NCBI RefSeq assembly: GCF_011492945.1
Contig: NZ_CP045119.1
Span: forward strand, 4,314,773 to 4,378,772
Origin: Rubrobacter tropicus
Lineage (GTDB): Bacteria; Actinomycetota; Rubrobacteria; Rubrobacterales; Rubrobacteraceae
Direction of reading: 5' to 3'
DNA length: 64,000 nucleotides
Shown: positions 8,738-17,380 of the stretch, in pieces
Layout of the letters: every line of letters begins with the position of its first letter
Position numbering within the stretch: the stretch's first letter is position 1
Position numbers and translations under genes: made by a program
The notes under the pieces: generated by a model
Database searches by the model: none
What the model was told of the DNA's origin: nothing
Seen by the model: the letters and a program-made list of their open reading frames with translations, nothing else

Positions 8738-9244
8738 TCACCCACCGAACCGCTCCGGGTACCGGGCGAAGGTGAAGGTTTTTTCGGCCTCCACGCGCAG
8801 GTAGACGCCCTCTCCCCAATCCAGCACGCTCCCGCCGCCGGGCTCCCGAAAGGCGTCTTCCAGCGGTGGAAATTCGGGGTGATCCCGCCCCAAAACCTCG
8901 GCCCGGCCGTGCGCGATGATCGCCAGGTCGTTTTCCCCGTACAGCGTGAGGCTGACCGCGGGGCGCTCTAAGAGGTGGCGGGTACGGGCGGCGGTCGCCA
9001 CGGTCGGGACGTGGAACCGTCCCCGGTAGAAGAGCGCGCCCGTGGGCGCAACGCGGGGCTCGCCCCCCCTAGTGACCGTGGCGAGGGCCACGGTCTGTGT
9101 TCCTTGCAAAAGGCGGGCGAGTTGGACGGCGGAAAGGGAGTGCTCCGGCATGCCGAAGGAGGCGCGGAGAAAGTCTCCGGCGCCTTCGACGCTCCGGTCG
9201 AGCAGCGCCTGCAACCGCTCGAAGTCCCGTGGAGTCTCCTTCAT
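8738..9244 (-). CDS. Pyridoxamine 5'-phosphate oxidase-like flavin-binding protein
   Basis: The 168-residue protein has the split-barrel FMN-binding fold. ALATVTRGGEPRVAPTGALFYRGRFHVPTV (residues about 53-82) gives the first strands and the cofactor-binding turn, followed by RHLLERPAVSLTLYG. The family includes PNPOx, F420-dependent and heme-degrading members, so cofactor and substrate cannot be fixed. It converges on sufU with a 21-base gap that holds no terminator. Confidence 0.8.
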   Translation of the reverse strand: MKETPRDFERLQALLDRSVEGAGDFLRASFGMPEHSLSAVQLARLLQGTQTVALATVTRGGEPRVAPTGALFYRGRFHVPTVATAARTRHLLERPAVSLTLYGENDLAIIAHGRAEVLGRDHPEFPPLEDAFREPGGGSVLDWGEGVYLRVEAEKTFTFARYPERFGG

Positions 9245-9269
9245 CCGGGCTTCGTCGGCGCTTGAGTTA

Positions 9270-9527
9270 CTAGCCCTTCCCGTTGCCGTTCTCGGTCTCC
9301 AGGGACTCGAGCACCCCGCGCAGCAGGCCGGGCGCGAGCTCGTCTCCGCCGGGGCTTATTACCCAGTTGAGGCCGCTCCCTCCGGGGATGTTGGGGCACT
9401 TGACCCTGGCGCAGAGCACGTAGGTCTCGAGTTCCGCCTCCTCCGGGTAGAAACTGGTCAGGTGGGTGACCAAAGTCGTCACCGAGTTGTTGAACAAGGA
9501 TAACTCTATCGCCACGGGTTCCTCCAT
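9270..9527 (-). CDS. Small hypothetical protein
   Basis: The frame gives 85 residues from the ATG at 9527, or 90 from a GTG at 9542. The sequence has alternating strands (VAIELSLFNNSVTTLVTHL), two cysteines in YVLCARVKC, and a charged Gly/Asn/Lys-rich tail. No family is recognised. It follows the SDR gene head-to-head and precedes the flavin protein on the same strand. Confidence 0.5.
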   Translation of the reverse strand: MEEPVAIELSLFNNSVTTLVTHLTSFYPEEAELETYVLCARVKCPNIPGGSGLNWVISPGGDELAPGLLRGVLESLETENGNGKG

Positions 9528-9659
9528 CCGGCTCTCTCGCACTAACGTCCCTGCAACATGCTACCCTTCATCGCCGCTCTTCACTCGGCCCGGCGTTTGC
9601 CGGCCGCGTTGCGGGGTAACCTCCCGGAGACGTTCCACGGACCTCTGGAGGAGACGGAC

Positions 9660-10424
9660 ATGAGCCCGGTAGCCATAGTGACGGCGTCAGACTCGGGGAT
9701 AGGACAGGAATGCGCGAAGGAGCTCGCCGAGAGCGGCTTCGACGTGGGCATCACGTACCGTTCGGACGAGGCGGGTGCCGGTGAGACGCTCGCGGCGGTC
9801 GAGAAGGCCGGACGCAGGGGCGAGGTGCGGCGCCTGGATCTGACGGAGTTGCCGGGCGCCGCGGACGTGATCGACGACCTCGCCAACGCCCTCGGCGGCG
9901 TGGACGCGCTCGTCAACAACGCCGGAACGGGCGACCCGACCGGGGATTTCCTCAAGCTCCCGTACGAGGAGTGGCGGCAGGTCATAGATACGAACCTCTC
10001 CGGGTCGTTCCTCTGCGCCCAGCGGGCGGCCAGGAGGATGGTCGAGACGGGAAACGGCGGCAGGATAATAAACATTACCTCCGTCCACGAACACGTCCCC
10101 AGAATGGGTGCCTCCGCCTACTGCGCCTCGAAAGGCGGCCTCGGCCTCCTCACCAAAGTGATGGCTATGGAGCTCGGGGAGCACGGCATCACCGTAAACG
10201 CCGTGGGCCCGGGCGAGATAGCGACCCTCATGACTGGCGCCGAAGATACCGACCCCGAGACCATAGAGCGCCCGAACATACCGCTCGGGAGGCCGGGCCA
10301 CGCCCGCGAGATAGCACACTTCGTCGCCTTCCTCGCTTCCGAAAAGAGTTCCTACGCCACCGGCTCCTCCATCATCGTCGACGGCGGGCTGACGCTGATG
10401 GGCGCGCAGTTGGGCGCAGGCTGA
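9660..10424 (+). CDS. SDR family oxidoreductase
   Basis: The 254-residue protein is a classical short-chain dehydrogenase. It shows the glycine motif TASDSGIG, NNAG near residue 88, the catalytic S/Y/K set with YCASKGG, and the C-terminal ASEKSSYATGSSIIVDGG. GGAGGAGA precedes the ATG at 9660. The pattern fits glucose-1-dehydrogenase or 3-oxoacyl-ACP-reductase-like enzymes; the substrate cannot be read from sequence. Confidence 0.88.
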   Translation: MSPVAIVTASDSGIGQECAKELAESGFDVGITYRSDEAGAGETLAAVEKAGRRGEVRRLDLTELPGAADVIDDLANALGGVDALVNNAGTGDPTGDFLKLPYEEWRQVIDTNLSGSFLCAQRAARRMVETGNGGRIINITSVHEHVPRMGASAYCASKGGLGLLTKVMAMELGEHGITVNAVGPGEIATLMTGAEDTDPETIERPNIPLGRPGHAREIAHFVAFLASEKSSYATGSSIIVDGGLTLMGAQLGAG

Positions 10425-10516
10425 GTTGAGCTTTCAGCAGTCAACAGTCAGCCAAGAGCAAAAGAGCTGATGGCTGAGAGCGTAGGCGAAGCCGAAGCGG
10501 GCCGATAGCTGACGGC
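10425..10516. repeat. Dispersed intergenic repeat, copy in the 10.4 kb convergent gap
   Basis: The stretch is built from the words TCAGC, AGCTGA and TGGCTGA and ends in the module GCGTAGGCGAAGCCGAAGCG (10480-10499), which recurs in variant form near 26651, 31967, 48584 and 56634. It lies between two convergent genes. Confidence 0.6.
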
Positions 10517-10549
10517 GCGGGTTGCGGGGGCGATGCCCCCGCAACCCGC
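10517..10549. terminator. Perfect 15-bp inverted repeat between convergent genes
   Basis: GCGGGTTGCGGGGGC (10517-10531), loop GAT, then its exact complement (10535-10549). It begins directly beyond the channel gene stop and could stop transcription from both sides, although neither side has a T-tract. Confidence 0.65.
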
Positions 10550-10550
10550 T

Positions 10551-11696
10551 CTAGAAGAGCCTCTCGCCGGGACCGCTCTGCAGTTCTTCGAGGTCGTAGC
10601 CGAGTTCCCCGGCCGAGGCCTCGAAGAAGGCCCGGTTGCGGTGGGCGAAAGCCAGCCACTGTCCGTAGCGGTGGTAGGCCTCTTCGGGGTCTTGCGGTTC
10701 CTCCAGGTGCGCGAGGTCGCGCATAAAGGCGTTCATCTGCAGAAACCGTCCGAGCCAGTAGTCCGTGGGTTCCTTACCGCGCAGGAGCGCGGCCTCGAAG
10801 GTCTCGAAGGGGACGGGGTCTGGTGGTTCGCCGAGCCGCTCGGGTAGAAAGCGTTCCTCCAGGTAGTCGGTGATCGTGCCGAGGCCGGTGAGCAGGGTGG
10901 GCAACCAGGGCGTCTCGCCCGCGGGGTGGCCCTCCGGGAGCCCCCAGCGCAAGGCCCCCGACATGCCCCCGATCATGCGAAACGTGAAGGGTATGGAGCG
11001 GTAGGCGCGGCGGCTGTGGTAGTAGTAGACGATGGGGTACTGGCGGATCCCCTCGTAGATCTCCACGAGACCCCGGTGGAGCGACATCAGGTGCGTCTCG
11101 AGGCCCCTGTGCCGGCCGCCGGGAAAGTGCGGGGCGAGGATGCTCCAGGGGTCCCCCGTATCCTGTGCCTGGTGGTAGAGCCCGGCCGAGATCACGCCCA
11201 GCCGCTGCAAGACGTTGTAGACCCCGAGAACGTAGGTGATCGAGAGCGTCAGTATCCCGAAGCCTATAAGCGCCTCGGAGACGGTCAGGGCCTGGTAGAT
11301 GCCGCCGGTCGGGGTGATATCGCCGAGGCCCAAAGTGGAGATGGCGGTCCCGCTGAAGTAGAACGCCTCGCCCAAGGACGGTTTCAAATGGCCCACGGAG
11401 AGCGAGAAGTCCCCGTTCCTCATGCCGTGCAGGTAGATCAGGGCGTATCCCAGAGAGACGAGGAAGATCCAGACCGTTATCGTGACCGGCACCATGATCG
11501 GGGCCGCCATCGAGAGCCCGAAAGCCCTGTACCTCCTCGGCAACGGGCGCGTGGCGAGGCGCACCGCCCCGAAGATTCTCTCGTAGAGGCGGCTGCTCAA
11601 GAACCCGAAACCGTCGTAGTGGAGCACCGTGGAGAACACGTCGAGGAGCCCCACGAGGATGAGTAGCGCGCCGGCCGGTACGAGGAGCCAGTCCAT
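10551..11696 (-). CDS. Two-TM pore-domain ion channel protein
   Basis: The 381-residue protein has an N-terminal hydrophobic segment, a second one near residues 66-90, a pore helix with the filter-like STLGLGDITP (residues about 120-129), and a last membrane segment (ALIGFGILTLSITYVLGVYNV). This is the Ion_trans_2 potassium channel layout, but the filter reads GLGD rather than GYGD. The remaining 230 residues are a soluble, probably helical domain of unknown role. Location is the cytoplasmic membrane. Confidence 0.82.
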   Translation of the reverse strand: MDWLLVPAGALLILVGLLDVFSTVLHYDGFGFLSSRLYERIFGAVRLATRPLPRRYRAFGLSMAAPIMVPVTITVWIFLVSLGYALIYLHGMRNGDFSLSVGHLKPSLGEAFYFSGTAISTLGLGDITPTGGIYQALTVSEALIGFGILTLSITYVLGVYNVLQRLGVISAGLYHQAQDTGDPWSILAPHFPGGRHRGLETHLMSLHRGLVEIYEGIRQYPIVYYYHSRRAYRSIPFTFRMIGGMSGALRWGLPEGHPAGETPWLPTLLTGLGTITDYLEERFLPERLGEPPDPVPFETFEAALLRGKEPTDYWLGRFLQMNAFMRDLAHLEEPQDPEEAYHRYGQWLAFAHRNRAFFEASAGELGYDLEELQSGPGERLF

Positions 11697-11731
11697 GCGA
11701 CTGACTTACCCCGCCCGCGCCAACCTTAGGC

Positions 11732-13144
11732 TCAACGCAAGACCCACGTGTCCTTCGTAACGCCGCCGCTCGAAACGTTGACGAGCCTGCTTCCGCGGGC
11801 GGCGACCCTCGTCATCGCGCCCGGTACGACCCACACGGTCTGCTCGTCCGGGGCCAGGGCGTGGATGCGGTAGTCGGCGTAGGAGTCTTTCAAGACGAAG
11901 TCGCCGCCGGCTTCGCCCGTCTCGCAGAGGACGTGCGTGGAGAAGTCTATCGGGTCCTGGGCGACGAACTCGACGGGGTTCTCTTCGACGCCGGCGCGGA
12001 ATTCCCCTATGGCCTCTTCGGTCTCCTCAGGGGCTATGAGTACGCCCTTTCCGCCCCAGCCGCTGCGGCTCTTGACCACCAGCTCGTCGAAGTGGTCCAT
12101 CACGTAGTTTTTGTCTTCTTCTATCGCCAAAGAGTAGGTTCGGAGGTTCTGGAGGACGGGTTCCTCGCCGAGGTAGGTTCGGATCATCTCCGGGATGAAC
12201 GGGTAGACGCCCTTGTCGTCGGCGATGCCGAGGTTCGGTGCGAAGACCGCCTCGACCTTGCCCGAGGCCTGGCTCTCGATCAGGCCAGGCAGGTCGTCGT
12301 AGATCCTGCCGTCCTCGATGCGCTCGTAGATCACGTCGATCCTGCGCCCGCTCTCTTTGTGAACGAGAAAACCGTTCCGGTCGAGCTCGACGTCGCCCCG
12401 CCCGGCGAGGATGGCCCCGTGCTCGTGTGCGAAAAGGTTGTGGTCGAGAAAGTACTGGTCCTCGTGGCCGGTCGAGAGAACGGCGATGGTCGGATCCTGC
12501 CTGGGCGAGACGGCCCGCAGCACCTCGCCGAAGCGCCCCATCAGCCCGTCTAGCGGACGCACGTCCAGGGCCGCGTAGGCTTCCGGCAGCACCTCGGCCG
12601 TCGTGGCCCGCAACAGGTGCATCGGCTCGATTCCGACGGGCATCTTGGCGTTGTCCTCGATGATCAGGTACTCCCAGCCGCCGGCCCCGTCCCCCTCGAC
12701 GGCCACCACGTCGAAGCCCATCTGACGGTTGGGCACGCCCCCGAACCGCGTCGGGATCGACCCGTCGTAGAGGGTGCTGCTAGAAAGGATCTCCCCCGGC
12801 ACCACCTCGTCCTTGCCCATCTCCAGCCGCCGCAGCCACTCGTTGATGGCGAGCATCCGCTGGGTCAACCCCCGCTCCAGGACCTCCCACCCGACGGCCG
12901 GCACCAGGCGCGGCACGTAGTCCGTAGGGTAAGTCTTGTCCTCGCGGTCGGGGATACCAAGGTCCCGCTGTACGCCCAGCAACCGCTCGTGGGCGAGCCC
13001 GACCCTGCGCCCCCACTCCCCCGCCCCCATCCGGCCCATCTCTTCGAGCACGGCCCCGTAGTGAGAGAATGGCTTCCCATCTTCCCCGAACACCTCGTTC
13101 GGGCCGGACAGTCGCCGGTCGAAAGTCGGGGAGTTGTCAGCCAT
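11732..13144 (-). CDS. Circularly permuted ATP-grasp family protein
   Basis: The 470-residue protein matches the circularly permuted ATP-grasp type (DUF404/DUF407 group). Recognisable parts are NEVFGEDGKPFSHYGAVLEE at the start, PTDYVPRLVPAVGWEVLERG, LIIEDNAKMPVG, and the nucleotide loop VVKSRSGWGGKGVLI near residue 360. Members are predicted ATP-dependent ligases acting on peptides or amino groups. The usual neighbours (alpha-E and transglutaminase-like genes) are absent, so its role here is open. Confidence 0.8.
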   Translation of the reverse strand: MADNSPTFDRRLSGPNEVFGEDGKPFSHYGAVLEEMGRMGAGEWGRRVGLAHERLLGVQRDLGIPDREDKTYPTDYVPRLVPAVGWEVLERGLTQRMLAINEWLRRLEMGKDEVVPGEILSSSTLYDGSIPTRFGGVPNRQMGFDVVAVEGDGAGGWEYLIIEDNAKMPVGIEPMHLLRATTAEVLPEAYAALDVRPLDGLMGRFGEVLRAVSPRQDPTIAVLSTGHEDQYFLDHNLFAHEHGAILAGRGDVELDRNGFLVHKESGRRIDVIYERIEDGRIYDDLPGLIESQASGKVEAVFAPNLGIADDKGVYPFIPEMIRTYLGEEPVLQNLRTYSLAIEEDKNYVMDHFDELVVKSRSGWGGKGVLIAPEETEEAIGEFRAGVEENPVEFVAQDPIDFSTHVLCETGEAGGDFVLKDSYADYRIHALAPDEQTVWVVPGAMTRVAARGSRLVNVSSGGVTKDTWVLR

Positions 13145-13286
13145 CAGCTTCCAGCGGTCGGCTCTTCATCGGGTGGCGCCGCCCCTGGCGCGAACACGGT
13201 TTTCATCCAGCAGATAGTAGCGGTTCCGCGTAACAGTCGCTACCTCCGGTGCTTCCTGATACCTGAAACCCGAAGCCTGAAACCTT

Positions 13287-13691
13287 CTATCCAAACACGC
13301 CCACGAGGGCGCACGGCAGGCCCAGCATAAAAGAGATCGAGAACGTAATGGCGAAGAACACGTTGTGCTCGGAGACGTAGGAATAGAGGCGGTTGTAGTG
13401 GAGCATCAGGAGGGCGGAGGGGACGGCGATGCCGGTCATCAAGACCGCCATCACCCGGATGGTGTTGAGCGGCCCCAGGCGTTCGCTCACCCCGTCGCGG
13501 TTGAGCAGGAGCAGCCCGAACCAGTCCGCCGTGAGCATGAGGGATACGCAGAAGACCGCGAGCAGCCCGACGAACACGGGGCGCGGGAAGAGGGGCCCGC
13601 GAACCGGGGCGTCGAGGCTTGTGTCGTCCTCGTCGAGAAGCTTTTTCGGGGGGCCGCCGAAGGGCTTCGGCCACTTCTTCGAGTTCTTCAT
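13287..13691 (-). CDS. Small membrane protein, unknown function
   Basis: The 134-residue protein has a basic/acidic N-terminal tail of about 35 residues and three membrane segments (VFVGLLAVFCVSLMLTADW, TIRVMAVLMTGIAVPSALLML, VFFAITFSISFMLGLPCALV). No family is recognised. The 142-base gap to the ATP-grasp gene contains a 23-bp repeat at 13262-13284 related to a segment inside gcvPA. Confidence 0.65.
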   Translation of the reverse strand: MKNSKKWPKPFGGPPKKLLDEDDTSLDAPVRGPLFPRPVFVGLLAVFCVSLMLTADWFGLLLLNRDGVSERLGPLNTIRVMAVLMTGIAVPSALLMLHYNRLYSYVSEHNVFFAITFSISFMLGLPCALVGVFG

Positions 13692-13758
13692 GGCCCGGGT
13701 AATGGTAGCGCATGTTTTCCGCGGACGCCGCGTTGGGACCTCTGGAAAGGATATCTTC

Positions 13759-14568
13759 CTACCCGCGGACGAAGCCTCCCTCGGAGTGGATGGTCTGGCC
13801 CGTGATCCAGGCGGCCTCGTCGCTGGCGAGGAAGGCCACGAGCCTCGCCGCGTCCTCGGGCTGCCCGATCCTGCCGGCAGGGAACTTCGGCAGCAATTCC
13901 CGCTCCAACTCCTCGGTCATCCAGCCGGTATCCGTCGGCCCGGGGTTTACGGCGTTGACCGTGATCCCCCTGTCCCCCACACCGGCCGCCAACGACCCGG
14001 TGAACGCCTCGATGGCGCCTTTGGTGATGACGTAGGCGAGCTCCTCCTCCATCGGCCCGAGCGACTGCCCGGAGCTGAAGTTGACGATCCTGCCGCCCGG
14101 GCCGCCCGGGTACCTCCGCGCGAACAGAACCGAAAGCAACGCCATCGCCCGCACGTTGACGGCGTAATGCGCGTCGAGGGTTCCGGCATCGAGCGCCTCG
14201 TAGCCGTCCCGCGTCGAGTGGGCAGCCGTGTTCACCAGTATGGATGGCCTCCCCAGCCTCTCCTCCGCCGCGTCGAGGAGTCTTTTGGGAGATTCCGGGA
14301 GCGACAGGTCCACCTCCAACCCAGCCGCCCGAACCCCGACCGCGCGTAGCTCCTCGACGAGCCTCTCCGGCTCGTTCTCGTCCGGGTCCCACGGCATCTC
14401 GCGATCGTAGGACTTCCAGTACGAAAGCACGATGTCGGCACCGCGGGCGGCCAGAGCCCGGCAGACGGCCGACCCGATACCCCGCCGCCTCCCGACCCCG
14501 GTGACGACGGCCACGCGCCCGCGCAATTCCTCCGTACGGGTGAACGGTTCTGGCGCATTCTGCGACAC
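13759..14568 (-). CDS. SDR family oxidoreductase (3-oxoacyl-reductase-like)
   Basis: The 269-residue protein is a short-chain dehydrogenase with the extended glycine motif VVTGVGRRRGIGSAV, an NTAA in place of NNAG, the active-site YVITKGA, and NAVNPGPTDTGW after the catalytic region. The Gly loop with an Arg-rich insertion is known in a subset of SDRs. It stands between unrelated genes on the same strand. Substrate unknown. Confidence 0.85.
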   Translation of the reverse strand: MSQNAPEPFTRTEELRGRVAVVTGVGRRRGIGSAVCRALAARGADIVLSYWKSYDREMPWDPDENEPERLVEELRAVGVRAAGLEVDLSLPESPKRLLDAAEERLGRPSILVNTAAHSTRDGYEALDAGTLDAHYAVNVRAMALLSVLFARRYPGGPGGRIVNFSSGQSLGPMEEELAYVITKGAIEAFTGSLAAGVGDRGITVNAVNPGPTDTGWMTEELERELLPKFPAGRIGQPEDAARLVAFLASDEAAWITGQTIHSEGGFVRG

Positions 14569-14711
14569 GGTCAGCTCCTTGTGTCAAAGCCCGCGGCGCG
14601 GGCCGGCATACGGGCCCACGGGCACGAACGTTTTGCTATTCGGATGAAGGGTTCAGGGAGCAGCAGGCCCTCTTCGCGCAAGCCCTCCGGGGCGGTCCTG
14701 CAGCCCCGTGC

Positions 14712-15581
14712 CTACACCAACTCTCCTCTCGCAACCAGCTGGACCTTGCCGCCGACGGAGACTCTTATCTCTTCGCCCTCGCTTCCGGCTTGCAGGTACA
14801 GGAGGGATGGGCGGTGGATCTCGTACCCTTGCTCGACCCGCACCTCCACGGAATCCGTGCCGAAGTAGCGGTGCTCGACCAGGTAGCCGGCCAGGCAACC
14901 GGCGGCGCTCCCGGTCGCCGGGTCCTCGGGGATGCCCAGATCGTCTGTGAACATGCGGGCCGAGACGTCGCCGGGTCCGCCCTCGTGGGGTTCGGGACAG
15001 AACGCGTACAGGTTCTTGCCAGCGCCGGTCGCCTCGCGGTAGAGCTCCAGGTTCATCCGGCAGCGCTTCAGGGCGTCGAGGTTTTTCAGCGGGACGATGA
15101 TGGCGGGGAGGCCCGTCGAGACTTCCTGGACCGGGTGGCGCCCGTCCAAGTCGTCTTCCTGGAGATTGAGGGCCCGGGCAATCCTGGCCGGGTCCGACCG
15201 CCGTCCGAAGGTCGGGGGGAGTTGGCGCATCCAGAGGACTTCGCCGAAGGTTACGGGGATCTTGCCCGCCTTCAGGTTCAAGACTAGGCCGTCGATGGGT
15301 TCGGCGAGGACCTCGTTCCGGATCACGTCCGCCGTTCCGAGCGTCGGATGCCCGGCGAAGGGAACCTCCCCGCCCAGCGTGAAGATGCGCACGTCGTAGC
15401 CACCGTCGCGCTCTTCTTCGGAGAGGATGAACGCGGTCTCCGAGTAGTTCATCTCCCACGTTATCTTCTGGAGTACTTCGTCGGGCAGGTCGGCGGCGCC
15501 CCGGACGACGGCGAGGGGGTTCCCGGCGTACTTCTCCTCGGCGAAGACGTCCACGATGGTGAAGGTCGGGTTCACAGGCAA
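14712..15581 (-). CDS. PhzF family isomerase/epimerase-like protein
   Basis: The 289-residue protein is a PhzF-fold enzyme with two similar halves. The probable catalytic Glu is in NYSETAF (near residue 47), and the family loops FAGHPTLGTA and DPATGSAAGCLAGYL are intact. PhzF relatives isomerise small unsaturated amino or hydroxy acids, and most are uncharacterised. It starts three bases after the D-aminopeptidase stop, so the two form an operon; a joint role in amino acid or peptide turnover is inference. Confidence 0.9.
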   Translation of the reverse strand: MPVNPTFTIVDVFAEEKYAGNPLAVVRGAADLPDEVLQKITWEMNYSETAFILSEEERDGGYDVRIFTLGGEVPFAGHPTLGTADVIRNEVLAEPIDGLVLNLKAGKIPVTFGEVLWMRQLPPTFGRRSDPARIARALNLQEDDLDGRHPVQEVSTGLPAIIVPLKNLDALKRCRMNLELYREATGAGKNLYAFCPEPHEGGPGDVSARMFTDDLGIPEDPATGSAAGCLAGYLVEHRYFGTDSVEVRVEQGYEIHRPSLLYLQAGSEGEEIRVSVGGKVQLVARGELV

Positions 15582-15584
15582 CTC

Positions 15585-16424
15585 CTATCCGTAGTCCGGG
15601 TCGCCCGTCGCCATTCGCATGACGCCTATGAACATCTTGAAGGCCGCCTCGTAGTCTTCGTGGGTCCAGGAGACGCGACGGTCGTCCACCCGCTTCAGTT
15701 GCGGGAAGAACATGACGCTCGCGGCGGTGCTTGCGGTCGCGAACTCCGCGGTGAAGGTGTAGGGCGGTTCCGGGGCGTAGGGCGCGAGGGTCTCTGCCCG
15801 ATGGACGGCTTCCTCGGCCGCGGCGCGGATCTTTGCTAGCGCGACAGCCCGCGGCAGGCACCGGGCAGTGTAGCGGTCTATGGCGGTCTTGACCCTGGCG
15901 GTCTTCACGCCGGCGTAGAGGGACTCTGCCTCGGCACACGTCAGGTCGTCGCCGGTTACGAGGCCGACAGAAACGCCCGAGAGGCCGGCGAGGGTCGCGT
16001 TCATCCGGGCCTCGCTGCAGGGCTCGCCGTTGAGCTCTACGCCCGTGACCACGTTCGGACTGCTGAAGGTGTGGCTCAGGATGCCCTCCATGCCGGCGCG
16101 GGCGTGGTAGCCGACGAAGAAGGCGACGTCGGAGCCCTCGAAGCCCTGCATCATCGAGAGGGGTTTGCGGGAGCCGACTATAAGTTCCGCGCGTTCGTCC
16201 AGGTCTTCGAGAAGGATGTTGCGCATCCCATCGTGTGCCTCGTTTACGAGGATCTCGGTGGCGCCGCCCCTGGCCGCGCCCTCTATGGCGGCGTTCACGT
16301 CGGCGGTCAGAAAGCGGCGAAAGCGTTCGTACTGGGAGCGGCCCGGGATCACGTCCTGCGGGTGGGTTACCCCCGTGACACCCTCCATGTCCGCCGAGAC
16401 AAAGACCCTCAACCAGTCCCCCAT
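15585..16424 (-). CDS. M55 family D-aminopeptidase (DppA-like)
   Basis: The 279-residue protein matches the zinc-dependent M55 peptidases that cleave N-terminal D-amino acids. Metal ligands and family motifs appear in order: SADMEGVTGV (residues 10-19), NEAHDGMRN (near 61) and GYHARAG (near 104). No signal peptide is seen, so it is cytoplasmic. It is the first gene of a two-gene unit with phzF-like. A role in recycling D-Ala-containing peptides is an inference from the family. Confidence 0.92.
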   Translation of the reverse strand: MGDWLRVFVSADMEGVTGVTHPQDVIPGRSQYERFRRFLTADVNAAIEGAARGGATEILVNEAHDGMRNILLEDLDERAELIVGSRKPLSMMQGFEGSDVAFFVGYHARAGMEGILSHTFSSPNVVTGVELNGEPCSEARMNATLAGLSGVSVGLVTGDDLTCAEAESLYAGVKTARVKTAIDRYTARCLPRAVALAKIRAAAEEAVHRAETLAPYAPEPPYTFTAEFATASTAASVMFFPQLKRVDDRRVSWTHEDYEAAFKMFIGVMRMATGDPDYG

Positions 16425-16455
16425 CCGTCTGTGTGATCCAGGTCAAAGACCAGTG

Positions 16456-16461
16456 TACAAT
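16456..16461 (+). promoter_or_regulatory. -10 box of the 82-residue gene, leaderless promoter
   Basis: TACAAT is followed by the ATG at 16468, exactly where transcription would be expected to start, and no Shine-Dalgarno site is present. This predicts a leaderless mRNA. Confidence 0.55.
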
Positions 16462-16467
16462 CTATGC

Positions 16468-16716
16468 ATGACGGTGTTTCGCTACGGGCGGGATCACTTC
16501 GAGGAGGGCGAGTACGTGCGCCGCACGGATGCCACCCCCGGCGACGGTCTCGACCCGGTAGTCCGCATAGTGGAAGACCTTGGGACCGTCGAGATCCCCT
16601 GCGGCAAGGCGGATTGCAGGAGCAACTGCCTGGAGTACATGGTCAGATCCTTCCGCCAGACGGACGAGTACACCGTGGCGGACTGCAAACTCTCGCCGCT
16701 AGTGAGCGTTATCTAG
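16468..16716 (+). CDS. Small cysteine-rich hypothetical protein
   Basis: The 82-residue protein has a basic start (MTVFRYGRDHFEEGEYVRR) and a cysteine cluster CGKADCRSNC near residues 45-54 plus a further Cys near 73. The spacing suggests metal or redox chemistry, but no family is recognised. It is divergent from dppA, and the promoter suggests a leaderless transcript. Confidence 0.65.
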   Translation: MTVFRYGRDHFEEGEYVRRTDATPGDGLDPVVRIVEDLGTVEIPCGKADCRSNCLEYMVRSFRQTDEYTVADCKLSPLVSVI

Positions 16717-16754
16717 CCCGTCGGTTCTGGAGCGACGGCGGTAGCGGGCCAGGT

Positions 16755-17216
16755 TCACGAGGCCCGGATGAGGCCCTCGGTTCTGTCTACGACGTCCAGC
16801 AGGTCTCCCAGGGCCAGGTCGTAGGCTTTCAGGCACCGGCCGCCGAAACAGATCGCCCCCGCGAGGCCCGGCTCGTGGGGCAGTTGGACCCAGGCGGGGG
16901 TGCGCGCGGGGTCGGCTGTGTTCGGTTGGCTCGATATCACTAGGTGCGGGCAGACCCTCGTTACCTCGGCCCGCAGGTCGACCGGATCGGCGACCGCCAC
17001 TTCAGCGCGGGGACGAAGCTCCCGGATGACCCCGGCTATCGCGTCCCCGTAGGAGCGGTACTGAAACTCGAAGACCACGAGCACCCTTACCGGGGGACCC
17101 GCCCCCTCTGAAGGCGCCGTCGCGTTCGTTGGCAAGTATGCGGCCGGTTCGAAGCCCGCGGCCGGGCGGGTGCGGTACTCCGAACGGGAGAGGGCTGGTG
17201 TGGCGGTTGCTAGCAT
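16755..17216 (-). CDS. Hypothetical protein
   Basis: The 153-residue product starts at an ATG preceded by GAGGAGG five bases upstream, so the start is well supported. After a low-complexity N-terminus of about 40 residues comes an alpha/beta-like region (VRVLVVFEFQYRSYGDAIAG, then CPHLVISSQPNT) ending in LGDLLDVVDRTEGLIRAS. The strand-helix rhythm suggests a small Rossmann-like fold. Function is not recognised. It is divergent from the two-component genes. Confidence 0.6.
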   Translation of the reverse strand: MLATATPALSRSEYRTRPAAGFEPAAYLPTNATAPSEGAGPPVRVLVVFEFQYRSYGDAIAGVIRELRPRAEVAVADPVDLRAEVTRVCPHLVISSQPNTADPARTPAWVQLPHEPGLAGAICFGGRCLKAYDLALGDLLDVVDRTEGLIRAS

Positions 17217-17380
17217 CTGATCCTCCTCGGCACTGCCGTGAAGCCGGAAGTCCTTTATCGGGAACGTGTCAAGGTGTTTATCGGTAGTTTGCCCGTCGGT
17301 CCTGTAGTGCTCCTGTCGGGGAGATGACGATTTCGACAGAGAGGGGCTCGGGAATCCGGGCCTTGGGCTAGGATGTGGGC

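Noticed and set aside
14653..16446. A 597-codon minus-strand frame covering the PhzF and DppA genes
   Set aside because: It is an Arg/Pro-rich shadow of the two real genes in another frame, with no recognisable domain.
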